NCBI RefSeq assembly: GCF_963082655.1
Contig: NC_081554.1
Location: 59,835,933 to 59,899,932 of the forward strand
DNA length: 64,000 nucleotides
Direction: 5' to 3'
Origin: Stomoxys calcitrans
Lineage: Eukaryota; Arthropoda; Insecta; Diptera; Muscidae
Within the stretch, counting starts at the first letter, position 1. Each line of letters begins with the position of its first letter. The notes beneath the pieces were generated by a model. It did no database searches. It had not been told where the DNA came from and was given only the letters and a program-made list of their open reading frames with translations. Below, in pieces: positions 56,280 through 64,000 of this stretch. A program made the position numbers and the translations under genes.

Positions 56280-57320
56280 CGTCCCCGTCGTCGGACTATG
56301 TGACCCCCCTCTGACCTCTCCCGTGCGGCGATACACGCAACAGCAGTATCCCAGTAACATTTTTGCAATTGAATTGCAATGGTTATCGAGGCAAGATCGA
56401 CGAGATTGTGGATTTTATGAGTCGGAAGAACATATTTGTTGCAGCGATCCAGGAGACAAAGCTAACCTACACCTGTTGTTACGGATGCGTAGCACATTAC
56501 GTAAGGATCTCTTAAGGAATGGAGGTGGGGGATTGACCTTCGTGATAAACCAATCCGTGCAGTATAGACCCATCTCGCCTGAATCAAACGAATGCCGATT
56601 GGGTTGGCTTCAGAGAGTATATCAATCGCCGCTTCAGTAAACTACCACCCCCCTCGGATGTGCTAGTTGCCGAGAGGAAATTCTGAGACATCATTAATGC
56701 AGCAGCCGCTCGCTTTATACCAGCCGGTCGAATACCCTAATTGCGGGCCAATTTCCTGGCGCAGTCAGTGGTACTCGCAGACGAGCGTGATGGGACTCGT
56801 TGTATGGATCCCACTAACCCTAGAATCAGCGATCTAATCTGGAAATAAACAAGGTGGTCAACGAACATAGGCAGAATTTGTTGCTGGAACACTTGAAGCA
56901 ATATAACTTAGGTACCGGTTTATGCAAGTTGTGGTCTACTGTTAAATCACTCTCGAACCCCGGTGGACGAGATGACAGGATCTCAGTCACTTTTGGCGAC
57001 GCAAAAGACCGCGACTGATCCAAAAAGATGCGCCGGGTTTTTCAACCGTCAATTTATTGTGCATCCCGATAGTGACAGGGCAAGGAGGAGAGCCACTTGC
57101 CGTATCCGTGGTCTCCGAGCCGATGGACAGCCATCACCGTGGACGAAGTTACGAATGTCATCCGCGGCGTGTCTTTGAACACTCTTATTGTTCCCGATAT
57201 CTGGAAAATGGGCAGAGTGATCCCGCTACTGAAGCCTGGAAAGAACCCGAGTTTGGTGGAGTCGTACAGACCGATCTCCTTTCTCTCACCAGTAGCAAAG
57301 CATCCATCATAGGATTGTAA
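56280..57320 (+). pseudogene. LINE J ORF2 5' half (endonuclease, linker, RT start), broken
   Basis: Endonuclease start in shifted frames (FAIELQ; DEIVDFMSRKN; RISLRNGGGGLTFVINQSVQ), then a deletion into the linker (LPPPSDVLVAERKF; PRISDL), then RT fingers VIPLLKPGKNPSLVESYRPI (57216-57275) and a break. Several frameshifts; not functional. Confidence 0.7.
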
Positions 57321-57439
57321 CACATCCAAATATTGATCTAAGATCCAACAAAGTATGTATATTCTTGATCGTCTTGACATGCTAAGTCGATTTATCCCTG
57401 CCCGTCCGTTTGTCGAAAGCACGCTTACTTTCGAAGGAA

Positions 57440-58000
57440 AAATCTATGCGCTTGAAATTTTGCACGAATACATCCTGCTGGTGTAGGTCGGTTGGGATTG
57501 TAAATAAGCTCTATCGGTCTATGTTTTGATATAACTGCCATGTAAACCGATCGTGGATCCTGACTTCTTGCGCCCCTAGAGAGCGCAATTATTATCCGAT
57601 TTGGCTGAAATTTAGAATTAAGTGTATTATTTTAACTTTCAACAACTGTTCCAAGTATGGTCTAAATCGTTTCATAACTTGACATAGCTCCCATATAAAC
57701 TGATCTCGGAATTTGACTTCTTAAGCCGCTAGAGGGCACAATTATTACCCGATTTGGCTGAAATTTGGCATGAAGTGTTTTGTTATGACTTCTAATAACT
57801 GTACCAAATATGGTCTAAATCGGTTCCTAACCTGATATAGAGCCCATATATACCGATCTCTCGATTATACTTGTTGAACCTCTACAGGGCGCAATTATGA
57901 TCCGATTTAACTGAAATTTTGCACAATGTCTCCCAATTTTGTCTCCAACAGAGTATGGCCTCAATCGGTTCATAACTTAGTATAGCTCCAATAGCATAGA
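57440..58000. repeat. Family H fragment, ~3 units
   Basis: Units with CATATAAACTGATCTCGGAA, TTGACTTCTTAAGCC, GGCACAATTATTACCCGATT and TGGCTGAAATTTGG, at ~150-bp spacing. Confidence 0.65.
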
Positions 58001-58204
58001 AATTCTTATCCATTATCTTTTGTTCGCCTCTTAAGAGATATGGGGCAAAGAACTTGACAAAAGCGTTCCATGGTGGGAGGCTTTTAATTGAATATGCAAT
58101 TTATTTAATTGAAAAATTTTTCAAAAACGGTGATTGATGTTATCATTTTCGTAATTGAAGCCGTTACAATTAACAAATTAATTGATAGAAATTAATTTCG
58201 CAAT

Positions 58205-58490
58205 TGAAAACAAAGAGAAACAAACAAAAGATTTCGATTTCTTTCTGTGATGGTTTAAATATTTGTCATATTAATGCCCAAAGCCTGAATAACAAGCTTG
58301 ACGAATTCAATATGATTTTTAAGAAGTCTTACATTGACATCGTGCGTGTGTGTCATAAACGTGGCTGAATTAGACAACATCTGATGCTCTTATTGGTCTT
58401 TCAGGATATTGTGTGTACAGAGCAGACAGATCAGGTCGTTAGAGCGGCACCGCTCTATATATGAAGAGCTATATCGAATCAGTGTTTCTT
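58205..58490 (+). pseudogene. LINE K (CR1-like) endonuclease start
   Basis: ICHINAQSLNNKLDEFNMIF (58268-58327) is the classic opening of the CR1/Jockey-type endonuclease. DIVRV, then a degraded catalytic region, follows. It is truncated after ~290 bp at a family H end (58500-58600). Confidence 0.65.
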
Positions 58491-58599
58491 AGCCCGTAGG
58501 TATATTGATCATTTGGTGAAGCTCTACTCCTTTTTGGCGTTGCACACAAATACATAAAGTTATAATGCCCTGTACCACAGTGGTGGTGTAGGATATAAT

Positions 58600-59215
58600 T
58601 ATCGTGTTTTTCAATAAGAGCGCTACAATTTTTTTTTAATTAAACAAAAAAGATTGTGGGTATCAGTGACATTCTTTATTTCTGTGAAAGTACGTTCGAT
58701 GCCATTATGTATGGAATGGGCACGCTTGCAAAAATCTAGACGCTGAACCCAATTTTCGGCGGTTTTCAAGCATAAATCGGCCGATACTGCTGCAATTTCG
58801 ATTATAGACTTGACGTAGCCCCACAGGAAATAGTCTAACGGGGTCAAATCGCATGATTGAGGCCGCCAATCGACTGGACCATTTCGTGAGATAACACGTT
58901 CTCAAAACTTGGTTTACAATAAATTGATTATAATATTCGATGTGTGGGTTGTGGCGTTGTCATATTGAAACCAAATGTCCTCCAAGTTTATATCATCCAA
59001 ATGGGGCCAAAAATATTTTGTTATTTGTAACGTGCCGGTCTTGATCATCACGGAAGAAGTACGGCCCAATGATGCCGCTGGCCCATAAACCGCACCAAAC
59101 CGTAATTTTTTGGGAATGCAACGATGACTCATGGAGGACGTGTGGACTGCTGTCTAACTAATAACGCATACTTTGCTTACCGACGAAGCCATTTAGCCAG
59201 AAATGAGCCCCATCG
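58600..59215 (-). pseudogene. Mariner-like (Tc1/mariner superfamily) transposase, broken
   Basis: Minus strand: FSDGAHFWLNG (first Asp, ~59200), VWCGLWASGIIGPYFFRDD, then after a shift LDDINLEDIWFQYDNATTHT (second Asp), then CDLTPLDYFLWGYVKS (third Asp). All three catalytic Asp positions can be read, but in different frames with stops. The N-terminal DNA-binding part is absent; it abuts a LINE fragment at ~59216. Confidence 0.75.
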
Positions 59216-59545
59216 CTGAAGATGATTCAATGGAAAAAGTAAGGCCACTGACTACGGATCCCAAGCCTGCCGTTATGCACGTTTTAGTAAGTAATTTATT
59301 AATAAACTTTCTTGCCGTAGTGTTGATGCCTAGAAACACCTTCATGATTGACGTCGGTTTTTCATTATTGAAAGCACCTTCGATATCAAGAAATGCTACC
59401 ATTGTATATACCTAGGTAGCGATAGACCCCTATATGTAGCCGACTAGGTCGTGAAGGCTTTTTCAGTGGACTTACCCTTACTATATGGATGCTGTTGACG
59501 AGACGGGCGATCTCCAGAGATCTTTGTGCTAAGCAGTAATACGTA
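59216..59545 (-). pseudogene. RNase H-bearing LINE RT palm fragment
   Basis: Minus-strand frame MVAFLDIEGAFNNEKPTSIM (59402-59343) keeps the catalytic Asp of the palm, unlike the copy at 19.37 kb. It continues [19 protein letters not shown] and stops at the mariner junction. Confidence 0.7.
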
Positions 59546-60755
59546 TTCCATATTTTAGCAGATTTTGTGGGTGAAACAGCAGATTTTGTTAATTTGTTGA
59601 AATAGCAGTCATATCTGCTTTATTATTTTCAGCAGACAAAAGCTGTTGTTTTAGCAAATAGTTTTGCTATTTTGAATAACAAATTTCGTTGAGTGTATTG
59701 AAAATGGACATCACCTTCCAAAGCTCACATTGAAACTATGATTGCCATTTGCTTTTCTAAATCAAAATTCCACTATAAGTCCATCATTATTCACAAACTT
59801 AGTGTAATATACTTTAGTCTGATAAAAATCCCTTTCTATTTCCCTAACCTAAAACGCATTTAGTTTCTTGGCATTTTTTAAAATCATAAAAAATCTCAAT
59901 AAACAAAGAAAAAATTTTATAGTTGTTTACACTTTTAGAAAACACACATGCTTTTTTTAATTATCAAAGCCTGTCAAACGAGCATGCATGTATGAAAGAG
60001 TGCATTACTACACCACTTCACATAGTCATGCAAAACACAACAACAATTGGTTAATTAAATTAACTTTAAAAAATCTATGAAACTTTTCATAGATGCATTT
60101 CGTTTGTAGCAAGAAGAAGTCGTCTAACAAATATCAAATGCATATTTGCAAAATCTCATAGTGTAGTATTTTTTTTCATTTCATTTTTAACATCAATATG
60201 ACTCTTAATATGATTTTAAAAAGACGTTACATTTTTAACTTTAACTATTTGATTTTTTTTAAACATTGCGAATACAATTATTGTCATCCTTTTCCGTTTG
60301 GTTAAAAAATAATGTCGTTAAAGGAATAATAAAAGCGATTATTTATACACTGACAAAAAAAAAAGAAAAACATAAATATGCCTAAAAATAACGATAATAA
60401 AAAACATTTTTTATTAATAATAAATAAAATGAAGAAAATTATATTATGAAGTCAGAATTTGAGTGCATTATTATTTAAGGGGTTGCATATTTTTCAACAA
60501 GTTTGATACTTGGCATCCGGATAAAGATTTAATAAAAATGATAATATTGTTTGCAAAAGTTGTAAACGTTGTGAAACATTTTGTGAACAATTTCTACCAA
60601 AACGGAGAGTTTTTAACAACGGTATATAAATTATGTGTGGTAATTTGTTCCAGAATTTTTTGGAATATTTTGCACAAAAAATTTCAGTAACCTAACATTT
60701 TCAAAAGTGTTAACAAGCCCCAGATTGATTTGGATTTTAAATGTAGAATAAGTTG
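59546..60755. other. AT-rich region, no gene supported
   Basis: Only short frames, poly-A runs and no repeat family recognised. Confidence 0.4.
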
Positions 60756-61510
60756 GGACATTGTCTGGAGGAACTTGTATTCGCTGCAAAGATTCGATGT
60801 GACATAGCTCGAACTATGAATTTTTGGGCGTCATGATCGTGTGAATGGGTCCTCTGATTCTACAGGAAATACAACAATCATTTAGGATCGACGACCAATT
60901 GTCCAGCGAAGTGCGGGTTACCAGCAGAGCAAGTCTCTCTTTCAAAAGCTGAATCGAGGCAACCCTTTTACCTACCAATGCCCGATGACCGGTACCCGCC
61001 CCGCCTGACCGCCTTCACTATTTTAAGGAGGAACACCTTATAACCGGTGCAGAGCTCGATCCGACATAGCCCGTACCTTGAACTTCAACGTCAGATCGTG
61101 TTACTGAGTCCTCAGAGCCTGCAGAAAAATCTACTGGATCCAAGTCGAATTGCGCGGTATAACTAGAGCATCTTTCTCTGTCCGATGTACACGTGGGAAC
61201 TTAAAAACGACCTGTGGGAAATGAAGTCGGTCATAACTTGTAATAGTTTCAGGAGCTATATCGAGGCAACCTCATTCCCTATCAATGCTCGATAGCCCGG
61301 TGCTCAGCCCTGCATGACAGCAGAAACTCCTTGTAATTGTTGTAAAGTTTAAAGCTGACATGGCCCGAACCTTGCACTTCAGCATCAAATCGTTTGATTG
61401 GGTCCCCAGAGCCTGCAGAAAACGCTACTTCTATGTAGGATCCAAAACGAATGGTCTTGCGAAGTCGCGGTAATACCCGAGCAAGTTTCTTAGTGCAAGT
61501 TAGTCCAAGT
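60756..61510. repeat. Degenerate ~290-bp tandem triplication
   Basis: Three copies beginning near 60770, 61040 and 61345. They share, in order: GACATAGCTCGAAC or GACATAGCCCGTACC, a GATCGTGT..GGGTCCTC phrase, AGCCTGCAGAAAA, a GGATCCAA phrase, GTATAACTAGAGCA-like text and (first two only) TCGAGGCAACC with CCAATGCCCGAT. No protein domain was recognised. Confidence 0.55.
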
Positions 61511-61525
61511 TTTCACTAAAAAACT

Positions 61526-61985
61526 CTATCCAAGTTGTGGGTAACTTTGTCCATGTTGTGGATAACTTTATTTACGTTATGGATAACTTTATCCACGTTG
61601 TGGATAACTTTATCTACGTTGTGGATAACTATCCACGTTGTGGATAACATTATCCATGTTGTGGCTAACTCTATCCAAGTTGTGGGTAACTTTGTTCATG
61701 TTGTGGATAACTTTATTTATGTTATGGATAACTTTATCCACGTTGTGGATAACTTTATCTACGTTGTGGATAACTTTACTCACGCTGTGGATAACTTTAT
61801 CCACGTTTTGGATATCTTTATCCGCGCTGTGGATAATGTTATCCACGTTGTGGATAACTCTATTAACGTTGGGGATTACTTTTTCCACGTGGTGGATAAC
61901 TATATCCACATTATGGATAACTTTATCCATGTTTTGTATCACTTTTTCACGTTGCGGATAACTTTGTCCACATTGTGGACTACCC
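61526..61985. repeat. 21-bp minisatellite, ~22 units
   Basis: The unit GTTGTGGATAACTTTATCCA plus C repeats almost without gap; each contains GTGGATAA-CT-TTATCCAC, an 8-bp self-complementary pair. Because the unit is seven codons, frames stay open on both strands (plus strand VDNFIHV repeats, minus strand VIHNVDK repeats). A codon-periodic simple array with no other coding evidence. Confidence 0.88.
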
Positions 61986-62260
61986 TGTTCATCGACTACT
62001 CTGTTTATTTCCAGATTGAGCTCGCTGGTACTGGGGTTAGTGTGGTCCGTACAACGAATCCCATTACGCTCGTATGCAAGTAAATTGGCCTGCGCCGTTA
62101 AATTAGCCGCACTTAGGATATTCGACTGGCTGGTGTAAAGCGAGCGGCTGTTGGCTGTTGATGATGTCTCGGAATTTCCTCTCGGCAACTAGCACATTTG
62201 AAGCGGCTATTGGTGTACTCTCTGAAGCCGACCCAACCGCACTTCTTCTGATTGATAAAT
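61986..62260 (-). pseudogene. LINE J linker fragment beside the minisatellite
   Basis: Minus strand: pieces matching 56.60-56.85 kb (GCTAGTTGCCGAGAGGAAAT; AARFTPASRI in shifted frame; then YERNGIRCTDHTNPSTSELN and LEINRVVDEQ). The minisatellite begins shortly after this LINE sequence, in the same minus-strand frame. Confidence 0.6.
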
Positions 62261-62563
62261 GACTGGGGCTCAGAGGTTATGAAGTCGTGTGGTCTGTCGA
62301 TGGTGAGTATTTAAACAAGTTGAATATCTTCTCTGGTTTATCATTCAAACCCATAGGTTTCAGGCCTTCTTAAATACCTGCTTTAGTTTCCAGCCCCTTA
62401 AAAGTATAGAACATCGACTGTATAGAAAACGGGTTAAAAAAACTTTTCAGTTACGATCCCTAGTATCCTATTAATGGTAGTTACCCGATGCATTCCGCCA
62501 CAGACGATAACATTAACCCAGTAACGTTTCTTGGCATATGGCACTTGGCATATGGCTTATCTA

Positions 62564-62798
62564 TTGGGTTGCCCAAAAAGTAATTGCGGATTTTTTAAAA
62601 GAAAGTAAATGCATTTTTAATAAAATTTAGAATGAACTTTAATCAAATATACTTTTTTACACTTTTTTCTAAAGCAAGCTAAAAGTAACACCTGATAACT
62701 GACAGAAGAAAGAATGCAATTACAGAGTCACAAGCTGTGAAAAAATTTGTCAACGCCGACTAAATAAAAAATCCGCAATTACTTTTTGGGCAACCCAA
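62564..62798 (+). mobile_element. Mariner-type MITE, copy 3 (235 bp)
   Basis: TTGGGTTGCCCAAAAAGTAA to TTTTTGGGCAACCCAA, flanked by TA at 62562-62563 and 62799-62800. No coding capacity. Confidence 0.88.
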
Positions 62799-62984
62799 TA
62801 GTTTGAGGATTTTTATTTGAAAGGCTTACAGGTCTGTAGACCTTTGGTGCCGCATAACTTGTCTTCTGTCTGGCTTTTGATGTATATGCTAGGCGTTATG
62901 TAAATATAGCGGCTTAATGGTTGCAGGTAATGCGCCTCCTTTTTCCGTAATGTCGGAAATATTCTATCACGTCCTGATTACTAA

Positions 62985-63895
62985 AATGGTTGAAAGTTCT
63001 TTAACGCTTCCTTTATCATGAACTCCATTATGATGAGCCCTCTAAAAGGAGCTATATCTAAATCTGAACCGATTTTGAGCAAACTTCTCAGATATTGTGG
63101 TAGTCGTCGAGGAAAGCGTTGTGCAAAATTTTGGAAACGTTGGTCATTAAATCCACTTGCAGTGGCCATTGGAGCGAAAATCGGGCGATATACATATATG
63201 AGAGCTATATCTAAATCTTGGCCGATTTCTATGAAATTCACCAGTAATGTCGAGAGTCGAAAATCCTTCCTGCCAAATTTCGAGATAATTGCTTAACAAA
63301 TGAGCACTTGCAATATTTCTATATTTTGGCTATATCTAAATCAGAACCGATTTGGAATGAACTTCTCAGATATTGTGGTAGTTGTTGAGGAAAGCGTCAT
63401 ACAAAGTTTTGGCAAGCATGGTCAATAAATTCGCTTGAAGTGGCTCTAGAAGTGAAAATCTGGCGATATACATGTATGGCAGCTATATATAAATCTGAAC
63501 CGATTTCTATGAAATTCGCCAGTAATGTCGAGAGCCAAAAGACAATTTCTCCTGCCAAATTTCGAGAGAATCGGTTGACAAATGACCATTTTACTGTAAA
63601 TGCGACGAACATATGGAAGCTATATCCAAATCTGGATATAGGCTTTATCTCTAGGCCGAAAAACATGTCTGTACCAAATTTTAAGACGATCGCGACATAT
63701 CGTCTTAAAATTTGTGTACTTTGTACAGATGGACGTATAGACATACAGACGGACATTGCTAAATCGAATCAGAAAGTGATTCTGAGTCGATCGGTATTTT
63801 TATCAATGGGTCTATCTCTGTTACTTCAGGGTGTTACAAACAAATGCACTAAGTTATAATACCCAGTAGCACAGTAGTGATGTAGGGTATAAAAA
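62985..63895. repeat. Family H element, opposite orientation
   Basis: Units with AGCTATATCTAAATCTGAAC and CGATTTCTATGAAATTCGCC. The end block (63740-63895) reads GACGGACATTGCTAAATCG, GTGATTCTGAGTCGATCGGT and CCAGTAGCACAGTAGTGATG before TAGGGTATAAAAA, the complement of the end seen at 52496-52680. Confidence 0.7.
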
Positions 63896-64000
63896 CACAT
63901 AAAATTCAGAAAACTGCATGCAACTTCTATTTGAATCGATAGTACGGTCCATATAATTTAATGTTTGGACCTCAAATGATCCATCCCGTATCTCACGAAT
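63896..64000. other. Window edge, nothing recognised
   Basis: About 100 bp of AT-rich sequence without a feature. Confidence 0.3.

Noticed and set aside
61526..61985. Cluster of TTATCCACA-like DnaA boxes suggesting a bacterial origin
   Set aside because: It is one 21-bp unit repeated in a fly minisatellite with LINE flanks; no dnaA, dnaN or other bacterial gene is near.
61535..62083. 182-codon hydrophobic-looking ORF
   Set aside because: It is an artefact of a 21-bp period and has an equally long ORF on the other strand.

Overview
The window is nuclear DNA of a higher fly. It is AT-rich, has short GT-AG introns, and carries five Drosophila-like protein genes set in a dense bed of transposable-element debris. 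The repeat style (LINEs ending in (CAA)n, a tRNA-derived SINE, ~150-bp arrays, mariner MITEs beginning TTGGGTTGCCC) suggests a calyptrate, probably a muscid such as Stomoxys or Musca. This is an inference from recognition; no search was run.

Five host genes were rebuilt exon by exon, with every splice phase closing. (1) 3019-15152 (+): a multi-pass membrane protein with a DUF389 domain, 8 exons, 741 aa, function unknown. (2) 15729-24151 (-): mRpL58/ICT1, the mitoribosomal peptidyl-tRNA hydrolase with a GGQ motif, 4 exons, 204 aa; its basic tail exon lies beyond a 7.7-kb intron. (3) 25019-26962 (+): Trm1/TRMT1, tRNA m2,2G26 methyltransferase, 4 exons, 585 aa. (4) 35209-36967 (-): splicing factor SC35/SRSF2, 3 exons, 198 aa. 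(5) 41125-50165 (+): eRF3/GSPT, translation termination GTPase, 7 exons, 602 aa, with a PAM2 motif. Four of the five act in RNA processing or translation, but there is no sign that they form one unit. Genes 1 and 2 converge with 3' ends almost touching; genes 2 and 3 diverge from an ~870-bp spacer, and genes 4 and 5 from ~4.2 kb.

Most of the rest is decayed mobile DNA. Retroelements include RNase H-bearing LINEs, a Jockey-like LINE (J), a second endonuclease-RT LINE (E), a CR1-like LINE (K), a tRNA-derived SINE (T), and two short retroposons (A, ~100 bp; B, ~330-410 bp) sharing the GCTACAACAACAACA tail of LINE J. DNA elements include a 538-bp hAT-type element with a perfect 8-bp target duplication, three ~237-bp mariner MITEs, a 116-bp palindromic MITE and a broken mariner-like transposase. 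Two further families, G and H, form arrays of ~130-160-bp units. Host introns hold much of this: DUF389 introns 2 and 7, mRpL58 intron 3, eRF3 introns 1 and 6.

No intact autonomous transposon, rRNA, genuine tRNA gene or CRISPR array was found. The least explained items are the animal DUF389 gene, the ~100-bp retroposon A with clear target duplications, a 21-bp minisatellite inside a LINE fragment, a hairpin whose two imperfections are wobble pairs on one strand only, and a sequence block repeated near two gene starts.
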